Shown: piece by piece, positions 17,347-28,007 of the stretch
How the letters are laid out: every line of letters begins with the position of its first letter
Numbering within the stretch: position 1 is the first letter of the stretch
Assembly (NCBI GenBank): GCA_029212505.1
Contig: JARGOS010000008.1
Coordinates: 1 to 64,000 of the forward strand
Reading direction: 5' to 3'
From: Legionellaceae bacterium
GTDB lineage: Bacteria > Pseudomonadota > Gammaproteobacteria > Legionellales > Legionellaceae
Length of the DNA stretch: 64,000 nucleotides
Translations under genes and position numbers: made by a program
Notes under the pieces: generated by a model
Databases searched by the model: none
Told to the model about the DNA's origin: nothing
The model's input: only the letters and a program-made list of their open reading frames with translations

Positions 17347-17433
17347 TGGTACCGAGGGTGGGAATCGAACCCACACGATGTCACCATCACCGGATTTTGA
17401 ATCCGGCGCGTCTACCAATTCCGCCACCACGGC
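17347..17433 (-). tRNA. tRNA-Leu(CAA)
   Basis: This is an 87-base class II tRNA on the minus strand with CCA encoded. The anticodon stem CCGGA/TCCGG encloses TTCAAAA, anticodon CAA, which reads UUG. It has a long variable arm (TGATGGTGACATCG) and T arm GTGGG-TTCGATT-CCCAC. The acceptor stem is GCCGTGG against CCTCGGT, which leaves a T-T mismatch at the fifth pair and a G-T pair at the first. Confidence 0.93.
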
Positions 17434-17444
17434 CTGAGAACGCT

Positions 17445-17472
17445 ATTATACCTAAGCCGCGCCAAGAAACAA
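17445..17472 (-). promoter_or_regulatory. Sigma70 promoter of tRNA-Leu
   Basis: On the minus strand TTGTTT (17472-17467), a 16-bp spacer and a consensus TATAAT (17450-17445) lie 12 bp before the tRNA. The perfect -10 makes this a good candidate. Confidence 0.5.
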
Positions 17473-17560
17473 TAAAAAAAAGAAGAAAAATTCAACTTGC
17501 AAATTATGCCTATAAAATATACAATATCGACTTGATATATTATATTTAAACGTTGTCTCT

Positions 17561-18826
17561 ATGGTTCATCTTAGTATTAATATGCTCAATTTGTTGGGTT
17601 GCGTTCAATATTACCTGCATCTGCTATCGCTCAAAAAAAAATCTGAAGTGACTCAACCTTTGCATCAGCCATTGATTGATTGTATCAACACACTTTCACA
17701 TGAAGATTTAGTAACACGCTTACCATCCGGTGACAATTTATTACTGTTCTTAATTTCTAAATTGATTGACAGCGACTCAATCACAAGCGTTAATCACCAC
17801 ATATTTTCTACATTAATCCAGCGAAGCGATGAATTGAATTTAGCGTCTCCTCAGGAAGTAAACCCAACGATATTCCTATTAACCTCGGCAAACATAAAAA
17901 AACAAACGCCTTTGCAAATAATAGCGTCCCGTCAAAATCCAGATTTACTTGATTTTTACTTGGATCTAGTTGAGCAATATATCGCTAAAAAATTCATGAG
18001 GGATCCGGATACTATTTATAATTATCCACGAGATGTATACCGACATCATCAAACCCCATGGCAGTGTCCTCTTAAATTTGTCCGTGTATTTTTCAATCAA
18101 GAGGATGCCAAAGGTTTTAGATTGTTAAATAAGCTAACGAAGTTCTCAGTTACAGGCGACCAATTTATTGCAGCACTGGATGTCTTGCACGCGGCAAGCA
18201 TAAGAGCTTGCATCTCTGATGATGAATATAAAAACATAATAATTCATCATCATAAAAAAGGGCATTCAGTATTGCACGAACTTGTGATGGCGGGGGATGT
18301 TAATAGGTATCATGCTTATTTGAATCATATTGAATGCATGTACAAAGCTCATGTTATTGACGAGAGTGAATACAAAGCGATATTTTGTCATATGAATAAT
18401 GCCGGTTATTCAGCCGTGCATCAATCCATCAACGCACCTTCGGGCAAGATAGCTCGGTATTTTTTAGATTGGTTTGAAAGGCGTTGCACACTTCCTGACG
18501 AGATTCGTCGTGATATTCTCAAGATTTTGGCAGAAACAAAAGGACGAACAAGACCTCGACGCGATCCAAGATTGCACCAAGATGCGTCGATAATTAATCA
18601 ACAACTGACTAAATTAAAAAGCCTCTTGAATGTTTGTGATGAACACAATCATGAACATGGTTTGTTTTTTTCTGAAACACCCGATGTTTTAAGCATTGAT
18701 ACGGAATCCCGTTCAGATACCTTATCGCCTGATTCTACGCTAGATTCTACGCTAGATTCTAAAGTTGACGATGATGCACGCAGCTGGTCGCCTTGGGATA
18801 GTCCGTTATTTTATTCACCCAAGTGA
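17561..18826 (+). CDS. Ankyrin-like repeat protein, candidate effector
   Basis: The product is 421 residues with no signal peptide or clear membrane span. Residues about 235-310 contain at least two ankyrin-like units (GHSVLHELVMAGDVNRYHAYL and GYSAVHQSINAPSGKIARYFL) separated by a 25-residue insert, and TPLQIIASRQNPDLLDFYLDL near 119-139 looks like a third. The C-terminal 50 residues are acidic, Ser/Asp-rich and disordered, with a DSTLDSTLDSK repeat encoded by a 12-bp DNA repeat. Ankyrin proteins with acidic, polar C-termini are frequent Dot/Icm effectors in Legionella and Coxiella. There is no strong ribosome-binding site. It is flanked by tRNA-Leu and lolC. The effector role is inferred. 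Confidence 0.6.
   Translation: MVHLSINMLNLLGCVQYYLHLLSLKKKSEVTQPLHQPLIDCINTLSHEDLVTRLPSGDNLLLFLISKLIDSDSITSVNHHIFSTLIQRSDELNLASPQEVNPTIFLLTSANIKKQTPLQIIASRQNPDLLDFYLDLVEQYIAKKFMRDPDTIYNYPRDVYRHHQTPWQCPLKFVRVFFNQEDAKGFRLLNKLTKFSVTGDQFIAALDVLHAASIRACISDDEYKNIIIHHHKKGHSVLHELVMAGDVNRYHAYLNHIECMYKAHVIDESEYKAIFCHMNNAGYSAVHQSINAPSGKIARYFLDWFERRCTLPDEIRRDILKILAETKGRTRPRRDPRLHQDASIINQQLTKLKSLLNVCDEHNHEHGLFFSETPDVLSIDTESRSDTLSPDSTLDSTLDSKVDDDARSWSPWDSPLFYSPK
18731..18763 (+). repeat. 12-bp tandem repeat in the ankyrin-like gene
   Basis: GATTCTACGCTA occurs twice in tandem (18731-18742, 18743-18754), followed by a partial third copy GATTCTA. Being a multiple of three it expands the DSTL motif in the acidic tail without shifting the frame. 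Confidence 0.9.
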
Positions 18827-18859
18827 CTTCGTGAATAACTTGATGAATTTTACCAAGAT

Positions 18860-18899
18860 TTGACTATCTTATTGTGTTCGTTTTTACTAGAATTCTAGT
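18860..18899 (+). promoter_or_regulatory. Candidate lolC promoter with overlapping palindrome
   Basis: TTGACT (18860-18865), a 17-bp spacer and TTTACT (18883-18888) form a fair sigma70 promoter. The perfect 14-bp palindrome ACTAGAATTCTAGT (18886-18899) overlaps the -10 end and could be an operator. The lolC ATG is 30 bp further on. Confidence 0.4.
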
Positions 18900-18929
18900 T
18901 CTAATTCATTTATTAAGCCTCGCAGGATT

Positions 18930-20166
18930 ATGTTCAAGCCGCTCGCTCTTTATGTAGGATTGCGTTATACGCGTTCCCGAAAAAAAACGCATTTTGTATC
19001 GTTTATATCAATGACCTCGATGCTGGGTATCGGTATGGGTGTGATGGTATTGATTACTGTTTTGTCGGTGATGAATGGTTTTGATGAAGAGATTCATAAG
19101 CGTTTTTTTGATATGGCACCTGAAATTACAGTAACAGGCGCCGATGACATGATTCAAGACTGGCAAAAGCTGACAAAAAAAATGCAGGCGATTCCTGGAG
19201 TTAAGGCCGTCGCTCCTTTTGTGGGAGGGCAAGGTTTGGTGACCTATGATGGTCAAGTATCGCCGGTGATGTTGTCGGGCATATTACCTGAAGAAGAAAA
19301 CAAATTAATTCATATCAAAGATAAGCTTTTGCTCGGTGATATCAATCAACTACCCCATTTTGGTATGGTACTCGGTCGAGGATTGGCTGATAATTTGGGC
19401 GTGATGCTCGGTGATAAAGTGACCGTGATGGTGCCTAAAGCAACGGTGACACCAGCCGGTATGGAGCCACGCTTTAAACGTTTTACGGTCGTCGGTATTT
19501 TTTCAGCTGGGACTGGATTTAATTTTGATAGTAAACTCGCATTAATTGATTTGAATGATGCGCAGAAGCTGATGCAATTGGGTGATGCGGTCACCGGTCT
19601 TAAATTGCGTACAGATGATACGTACGGCGCCATTGCTTTAAGTGATCAACTTGAGCGTGATTTAGGTGAAGATTATCGTGTGAGCAATTGGTCCCAACAA
19701 TTTGGTGCTTTTTTCCAAGCGGTCAAAATGGAAAAAACCATGATGTTTTTAATTTTACTGCTGATTATTGCCGTAGCTGCATTTAACTTGGTCTCATCGC
19801 TCGTCATGCTCGTCAACGACAAGCAATCGGATATTGCTATTTTGCGAACCATGGGAGCCACACCGCGCTTTATTTTGAGTGTATTTATTGTTCAAGGGAT
19901 GCTGGTGGGTATGTTTGGAACGCTAATGGGGCTTGCCGGAGGTTTATTGCTTGCTTACAACGCAACAGATATTGTGAATGCCTTGCAAGCCATGCTTGGC
20001 GTTCAGGTATTATCATCGAATATTTATTTTGTCGATTATCTGCCGTCTAAAATACTTTTTTCTGATGTTGTGACCGTATGTTCTATAGCGCTTGCAATGA
20101 GTTTTCTGGCGACCATTTACCCGGCTTGGCGTGCATCAAAAACCGTGATTACGGAGGCCCTGCATC

Positions 20167-20174
<8 letters not shown>
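18930..20174 (+). CDS. Lipoprotein-releasing ABC transporter permease (LolC/E/F family)
   Basis: This inner-membrane permease extracts mature lipoproteins for transfer to the carrier LolA. The 414-residue protein has the family plan: TM1 near 27-47 ([22 protein letters not shown]), a large periplasmic domain to about 270, then three C-terminal helices ending [20 protein letters not shown]. It overlaps lolD by eight bases. Only one permease gene is present here instead of the lolC-lolD-lolE arrangement, so it may be a LolF-type homodimeric permease or its partner may be elsewhere. I therefore give no symbol. Confidence 0.9.
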
Positions 20175-22850
<2,676 letters not shown>

Positions 22851-22854
<4 letters not shown>

Positions 22855-23342
22855 CCGTTTCTCGCATACGTTTAGTACTGGCCTCATGCTGTATTTTTAT
22901 TTTAAGCATTATGCCATTACCCCAGCCATTGGATATGTTCCGACCATTATGGGGGCTTATGTTGGTACTTTATTTACAGTGGAGTATTCCAAAAGGATGC
23001 AGTGTGGGGTTTGTTTTATTGGTTGGGTTAGGGCTTGATGCACTTGATGCAGGTCTTATGGGGCAACACGCGTGTGCGTTACTCATTACGGCTTGGATTG
23101 CATCAAGCAACGCCCAACGTTTTCGCCTGTTTACCATTGGGTACCAAATGCTTGGGCTCAGCATCTTTTGCTTCATTTATCAATGCATTCTACTGGCGAC
23201 AAGTCTTGTCTTAGGCTATCACGGCTCACATCTATCCAGCCTTTTACCAATAGTAACCACGGTGCTATTTTGGCCATGGATACAATTACTCGCCGATCGT
23301 ATATTTTTAACGCTTTCTATCAAATCTAGATTTGCATCTTAA
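22851..23342 (+). CDS. mreD: Rod shape-determining protein MreD
   Basis: MreD is the third, polytopic member of the MreBCD complex. The 163-residue protein has about five or six hydrophobic helices, and a GLGLDALDAGLMGQHACALLI segment matches the conserved LGLDxLxGxxLGxxAL motif of the family. It overlaps mreC by four bases. The operon appears to end here: a short spacer and an opposing small frame follow. Confidence 0.93.
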
Positions 23343-23357
23343 AGCGATAAAAAAATA

Positions 23358-23492
23358 CTATTGTTGTTGCTGGGCTTGTTGTTGCTCTTGATTTTCTTTT
23401 ATTCTGTCAAACTCTTTCAGCAAGTCCTCACGCTTTTGCTGCTCTTCTTTTTCATGTTGTATATATTCTTCGCGTTCCTTTTTTTCAATCAC
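23358..23492 (-). CDS. Small Glu/Gln/Lys-rich coiled-coil peptide
   Basis: A minus-strand frame of 44 codons starts at GTG 23492, eight bases after a GGGA site. It encodes a highly charged helix (IEKKEREEYIQHEKEEQQKR) ending in a QEQQQAQQQQ tail. The AT-rich stretch upstream (TATATAATATAT) could hold a promoter. The opposite strand gives a Leu/Phe-rich frame over the same bases, the usual shadow of an E/K/Q-rich gene, with no start signal. It is convergent with mreD. The function is unknown and it may be a remnant of a longer gene. Confidence 0.45.
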   Translation of the reverse strand: MIEKKEREEYIQHEKEEQQKREDLLKEFDRIKENQEQQQAQQQQ

Positions 23493-23628
23493 AGTGACCG
23501 TCCCTTGATTTTAAATAGAATGCAATTTTTTATATATTATATATAGAATAGAAAAAATATGATGAGATTAAAAGAGCAATAGAATAAAAATATAGAGTTT
23601 AATCCAGAAATATGGCATAATTAACCTC

Positions 23629-24648
23629 ATGAAAAATTCTAAAATAAAAATTTGCGACACAACCATTCATCCAGGAGAAGTAGCAAACCTTGCTTTGCCT
23701 TTACCTGAACAATATTCTTGTTCACCCCTGTATATGCCTATTAAAGTCATTCACAGTAAACTAAAAGGCCCTTGCATATTAGTTTTTTCGGTCTTGAAGG
23801 GAACCGAGCTTAACGGTTTAGATATTGTCAACCGCATCACAAAAACCATCACACCAGAAAATATACGCGGCACAATCATTGCCATTCCCGTGGTCAATAT
23901 TTATGGGTTAACGCATTACCCAGCGATGTTACCGGTTGGCCATGATATCGCCGATTGTTTTCCTGGTGATGAAAACGGCACCTTTGGTGAGCGAATCGCC
24001 CATATATTAACACAAGAGATTCTTACCAAAGCGGATTATTGCATCGAGCTGCAAACAGGTGGTCTTAATCATAATATTTTACCGCAAGTATATTGTAACT
24101 TCGATAACACCGTGGCGCGTAATCTAGCCAAGGCCTTCCAAGCGCCTGTGGTGACCAATGTAAATATCGAAGCAAATAGCTTACGAAAAATTACAGAAGA
24201 AATGCAAATTCCACTTTTGGTTTATCAAGGTGGTGAGGCCATGCGGTTTGATGAAAACGCCATTGTGTTGGGTGTTGAAGGTGTCAAAAATGTCATGCGC
24301 TCCCTCGATATACTTGATAAATCAGCAACAAAAGAAATCAACCCTATTTTTTCACGAGATGAAGCATGGATTGTCGCTCACAAGGGTGGCATCTTACGTC
24401 CTGATGTTTCACTTGGACAAATCGTTCAAAAAGGCGAGTCATTAGGCACGATTAGCGATCCATTCGGAGCTGAAGTCTTAGAGCCGGTTCAGGCACTTCA
24501 AGAGGCGATTGTTGTCGGTATTAATACAACGCCACTCATTCACGAAGGCTTGCCTATTTTTAAAATGGCTTCTTTTCTTGATCACGAAAAAGCTGAAAGT
24601 GTTATCGAGGCTTGGGATCAAAAACAACCTGATAGCTACATAAGCTGA
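23629..24648 (+). CDS. Aspartoacylase/succinylglutamate desuccinylase-like protein, zinc site degenerate
   Basis: The 339-residue protein keeps the fold signature of the AspA/AstE zinc carboxypeptidase-like family: LNGLDIVNRI after the first motif, IIAIPVVNIYGL, FPGDENGT, and the C-terminal barrel with HKGGILRPDVSLGQIVQKGE and PLIHEGLPIFKM. The zinc site is altered. HGxE reads KGTE (K57, with E60 kept), DLHTG reads ELQTG (Q142), and DLNR before FPG reads DIADC. Both zinc histidines and the substrate-binding Asn-Arg pair are gone, so it is unlikely to be a normal hydrolase. It is cotranscribed with an MFS carrier 11 bases downstream and may act as a binding partner or regulator of it (inference). 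Confidence 0.8.
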   Translation: MKNSKIKICDTTIHPGEVANLALPLPEQYSCSPLYMPIKVIHSKLKGPCILVFSVLKGTELNGLDIVNRITKTITPENIRGTIIAIPVVNIYGLTHYPAMLPVGHDIADCFPGDENGTFGERIAHILTQEILTKADYCIELQTGGLNHNILPQVYCNFDNTVARNLAKAFQAPVVTNVNIEANSLRKITEEMQIPLLVYQGGEAMRFDENAIVLGVEGVKNVMRSLDILDKSATKEINPIFSRDEAWIVAHKGGILRPDVSLGQIVQKGESLGTISDPFGAEVLEPVQALQEAIVVGINTTPLIHEGLPIFKMASFLDHEKAESVIEAWDQKQPDSYIS

Positions 24649-24659
24649 TAAAATAAATT

Positions 24660-25943
24660 ATGCTAAAGCAAACACAATTTACAGTTAAAGGCTTTGTTGT
24701 CTGGAGCGTGTGCGTTCTCTTTTTTCTGTATGAGTTTTTTCTTCGTGTGTCTTTAGGGAGTTTTCAACATCCTTTGATGCATGATTTGAACTTATCGGCG
24801 TTCCAATATTCATTATTAAGCAGTACGCTGTTTTTTGTCATCTATGGCCTGATGCAAATTCCGGTGGGGCTTATTATTGATAAGATAGGAATCAAAAAGG
24901 CGCTCATGATCGGAGCAAGTATCTGTGCCTTGGCGTCGTTTGCTTTTGCTTCGGCTTCTACATTTTGGTTTGCTATTATCGCGCGTGTTCTCATGGGGCT
25001 TGGTGCGTCGTTTGGTTTTTTATCGCTGTTAGTTGCCGTGAATGATTGGATGCCTCATCGAAATAATGCGCTATTTATTGGTTTGTCTCAGTTTATTGGG
25101 ACTATGGGTCCTATGTTTGGTGCAGGGCCGTTAGAAAGTTTTACATCATCAGGGCATATTGCATGGCAACTCGTGTTTAAAACCCTGGGAATGATAGGTT
25201 TAGTTATTTTTGTACTGATCACTGTTTTTGTTGAAAATAAACACGAAACAGCGGAAAAGTATTCCGTTCTTCGTCGTCCAGAGTCGATCAAGCGTTCACT
25301 GCTCAAGCTTTTTTCTCGTGCTCAGTCTTGGTATATCGCATTATTTTCTGCGAGTGTTTACCTGATTATTGAATATCTCTCTGAAAACGAAGGACGCGTG
25401 TTTATCGTATTAAAAGGCTTTAGTGAAAATTTTGCGTCTTATATGATAACGCTATCGTGGCTAGGTTACGCTGTAGGTTGCCCACTTCTTGGTTTTATAT
25501 CAGACAGTACGCAGCGTCGAAAGCCTGTTCTTATGGCTGCCGCATCGATGAGTGTGATTTCGATGTGTCTTATTTTATTTTCAACAACAAAGCTTGGCTT
25601 AATCCTAGGATTCTTTATGCTCGGCTTAGCTGCGGGTGGTCAAAGTGTCGGGTTTGCTATTATTGCAGAGCAGTTTAAGTCACAGTTTATTGGCGTGGGG
25701 CTTGCCTTAAATAATACATTAATTATGGTGTTATCAGCCATTAATGCGCCGTTGATTGGCTGGATAATTGATCGCTCCAGACAGCTCGTAGATTTTGGTA
25801 TGCATACGTATACACACGCATTTTTAATTTTATTGTTTTTTTCCACACTTTCCGCCATCTTAGCGTTTTTCTTTATCAAAGAAACATTTTGCAAGTCTGC
25901 TGTAGATTTTAATGTTTTAAACCCGCGTAAACGTTCAAACTAA
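24660..25943 (+). CDS. MFS transporter, Pht-like group
   Basis: The product is 427 residues with about 12 hydrophobic segments. The first helices read VLFFLYEFFLRVS and QIPVGLIIDKIGIKKALMIG, then RVLMGLGASFGFLSLLVAVNDW. These are the signatures of the MFS subgroup that includes the Legionella phagosomal transporters (Pht), which import amino acids or nucleosides. It is homologous to the carrier at 44962-46257. It lies 11 bases behind the aspartoacylase-like gene, suggesting an operon for uptake of an amide or amino-acid derivative. The substrate is unknown; the subgroup call is from motif resemblance. Confidence 0.75.
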   Translation: MLKQTQFTVKGFVVWSVCVLFFLYEFFLRVSLGSFQHPLMHDLNLSAFQYSLLSSTLFFVIYGLMQIPVGLIIDKIGIKKALMIGASICALASFAFASASTFWFAIIARVLMGLGASFGFLSLLVAVNDWMPHRNNALFIGLSQFIGTMGPMFGAGPLESFTSSGHIAWQLVFKTLGMIGLVIFVLITVFVENKHETAEKYSVLRRPESIKRSLLKLFSRAQSWYIALFSASVYLIIEYLSENEGRVFIVLKGFSENFASYMITLSWLGYAVGCPLLGFISDSTQRRKPVLMAAASMSVISMCLILFSTTKLGLILGFFMLGLAAGGQSVGFAIIAEQFKSQFIGVGLALNNTLIMVLSAINAPLIGWIIDRSRQLVDFGMHTYTHAFLILLFFSTLSAILAFFFIKETFCKSAVDFNVLNPRKRSN

Positions 25944-25950
25944 TGCAGCC

Positions 25951-26682
25951 CTAAAAGTTATCTTTGGCCTGCCTTAAATACGCAAAGCATGCTTCAGGTG
26001 TTTGTGTGCTTCTGCCATGTTGCTGAACAAAAGCACGAACCTCCGGCTTGTCTAATCGTAAAAATGGATTAATTTGTTTTTCTAAACCTATTGTTGATGG
26101 CAAAGAGTTTTGATTAGGATGGGCTTTTAGATAAATAAAATGCGCTTGTATTGCCTGATTATCAGGCTCGACTGTACGTGCAAATTTCAAATTTTGACGT
26201 GTGTACTCATGTGCGCAATAGACTTTTGTATCATCCGGTAATTGCTTGAGCTGTTGAAGCGAGGCATATAAATCAGCCATCGTTCCATCAAAAACACGTC
26301 CACAGCCCGCTGAAAACAGCGTATCACCACAAAAGAGCCAATGTTGATTCGGCTCAAAATAGCATACATGTGTTCGGGTATGACCCGGGGTATTTAATAT
26401 ATTAAATTGATATTGGCCTAATTGAATAAACGCAGGCTTTTGGGTTAGCTCAAATATATTATGTATGATTACATCAGGAAAATAGTGCTCTAACTCACGT
26501 ACGCCACCGATATGGTCAGCATGGTGATGCGTTAATAAAATATGGGTTAATCTCAGTTGTTCTTGTTCTGCAAAAGCAATGACAGGCAATGCATCACCGG
26601 GATCAACGCAAATGAAATCTATTTGATTTTTAATAACCCATATATAGTTGTCTTGGAATGCAGGTAGAGCAATAATGGTCAT
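25951..26682 (-). CDS. gloB: Hydroxyacylglutathione hydrolase (glyoxalase II)
   Basis: GloB hydrolyses S-lactoylglutathione to lactate and glutathione in methylglyoxal detoxification. The 243-residue metallo-beta-lactamase-fold protein has the metal motif THHHADHIGG near the N-terminus, NTPGHTRTHVCY, the FCGDTLFSAGCGRVFDGT segment and HEYTRQNLKFA, all typical of GloB, plus the C-terminal glutathione-binding helices. The gene is convergent with the MFS carrier, with a seven-base gap. Confidence 0.95.
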   Translation of the reverse strand: MTIIALPAFQDNYIWVIKNQIDFICVDPGDALPVIAFAEQEQLRLTHILLTHHHADHIGGVRELEHYFPDVIIHNIFELTQKPAFIQLGQYQFNILNTPGHTRTHVCYFEPNQHWLFCGDTLFSAGCGRVFDGTMADLYASLQQLKQLPDDTKVYCAHEYTRQNLKFARTVEPDNQAIQAHFIYLKAHPNQNSLPSTIGLEKQINPFLRLDKPEVRAFVQQHGRSTQTPEACFAYLRQAKDNF

Positions 26683-26747
26683 GAAGGGCGCTTTATTTTT
26701 TAAGAACTATACTGATAAGTATACCTTTTGAAAAAATGGAGTCTAGC

Positions 26748-26948
26748 ATGAATCGAACCGAACACCAGGACTCAACAAAACGTCCTGAGTACCTTGATGA
26801 TACAGAGGATGATGCAGCGCTTGAGCATAGGCGCGAAGTCAAGCGTACACTTGAGGAACGCCTTGAAAAAAAACGACTAAAAAAAGAGTTGGAAGACTTT
26901 GATGGTGAGCTCGAAGGTGATTTTGACTGGGATAGGTTTGACGTTTAA
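26748..26948 (+). CDS. PA3496-like small acidic protein
   Basis: The product is 66 residues from ATG 26748, which lies 6 bases after GGAG; an in-frame ATG 12 bases earlier precedes that site. The protein is very charged, with a basic-acidic helix (RREVKRTLEERLEKKRLKKE) followed by an acidic, aromatic C-terminus (GDFDWDRFDV). This resembles the PA3496 family of short gammaproteobacterial proteins annotated as putative envelope-integrity factors. The family match is from memory of its motif and is moderate. It stands alone between gloB and a hydrolase. Confidence 0.6.
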   Translation: MNRTEHQDSTKRPEYLDDTEDDAALEHRREVKRTLEERLEKKRLKKELEDFDGELEGDFDWDRFDV

Positions 26949-27114
26949 TACGATTGTGCTGCATAACTGAGTAAAACTACGGCAAATCCGGGTATTGGCA
27001 TGGGCGTGGTTGATATCTACACCAATGAGGCAACAAGTTTGCCGTCAAGAAGAGAAACTGTCATCCTAGTGGGGCATATGTTTTTTTATAAAAAATATAG
27101 AAGAGGTCGAAAAT

Positions 27115-27855
27115 ATGAAATTTTTTCGTCGTATCCCATTAGTGTTATTACCAGGCACGGCTTGTAATCGATTATTGTGGCGCCAACTGTTACCTATATT
27201 GCCTAAGCAAATTCAGCCGGTTATGCCTGATTTGTTGCCATGCACGTCTCAGCAGGCCATGTTAGATGTAATCCATCAATTACCATATGATAAATTTATG
27301 CTGATGGGCTTTTCGATGGGGGGATATCTTGCGCAGCAATTTTATGCAACGCATCCTGAACGTGTATCCCATTTGATTTTGCTTTGCACGTCAGGTGAAA
27401 AAAAGCAGACGCCGGCGTCGGTGATTGAGCGAAATTTAAAGCGCGTGAAAGATGAAGCTTATCTATCACACCTGATTAATCCCAAGAGCTCAGAGCATCA
27501 ACAGGAACTCGTCGCTAAGATCACAACGATGCTTGACCAAGTAGGACCAGAGGCAGCAAGCCGGCAGATGTATGCAACAGCTCACAGGCATGCTTGTTTA
27601 AATCAGTTTCCAGAAAAACCGGTGCCAACACTTGTGGTAGGCGCAGGCCAAGATAAAGTGATTGCTGAACAGCATATACGTAAACTAGCTGAAGCTCTTA
27701 ATACGGACGTGACTTGGGTCGATAAAAGTGGTCACATGTTACCCCTAGAATCACCTGATGAACTCGGTTGTTTGATTAAAGATTGGTTTAATCAACAAAA
27801 CATGATGTTTGAAGTTAAATGTGAATCAGATCCAGTATCTGTACTTACGCCATGA
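27115..27855 (+). CDS. Alpha/beta hydrolase
   Basis: The product is 246 residues with the alpha/beta hydrolase fold. It has the N-terminal LPGTACNRLLWRQLLP (oxyanion region), the nucleophile elbow GFSMGG with catalytic Ser, an acidic residue in VVGAGQDKV and the catalytic His in DKSGHMLPLESPDE. The overall look is of the BioH/MenH/3-oxoadipate enol-lactonase type, but nothing in the sequence fixes the substrate and no biotin gene is adjacent. A run of about 15 polar residues forms the C-terminus. The stop codon sits in a short tandem repeat. Confidence 0.8.
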   Translation: MKFFRRIPLVLLPGTACNRLLWRQLLPILPKQIQPVMPDLLPCTSQQAMLDVIHQLPYDKFMLMGFSMGGYLAQQFYATHPERVSHLILLCTSGEKKQTPASVIERNLKRVKDEAYLSHLINPKSSEHQQELVAKITTMLDQVGPEAASRQMYATAHRHACLNQFPEKPVPTLVVGAGQDKVIAEQHIRKLAEALNTDVTWVDKSGHMLPLESPDELGCLIKDWFNQQNMMFEVKCESDPVSVLTP

Positions 27856-27877
27856 TTCGCCATGATTCGCCATGATT
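27849..27877. repeat. 10-bp tandem repeat at the hydrolase stop codon
   Basis: The unit GCCATGATTC is repeated almost three times from 27849; the first copy carries the TGA stop of the hydrolase gene. The spacing repeats CCATGA three times in different frames. It is a simple slippage repeat with no obvious function. Confidence 0.85.
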
Positions 27878-28007
27878 TTTTCGAATCTCTGGGCGGCTTG
27901 TCCTGGACAAATGCAAGTGCCTATTATACATTGCTTTTCTGAAAATTAACGGCATATTGAGTTATAATAAACGCTTTCATGCTTAAACTTAAATCTGGAT
28001 AAATATC

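Noticed and set aside
23361-23546. Leu/Phe-rich 61-codon ORF on the plus strand after mreD
   Set aside because: It starts with TTG without a ribosome-binding site and is the mirror of the charged minus-strand frame; such hydrophobic shadows are expected opposite E/K/Q-rich coding.
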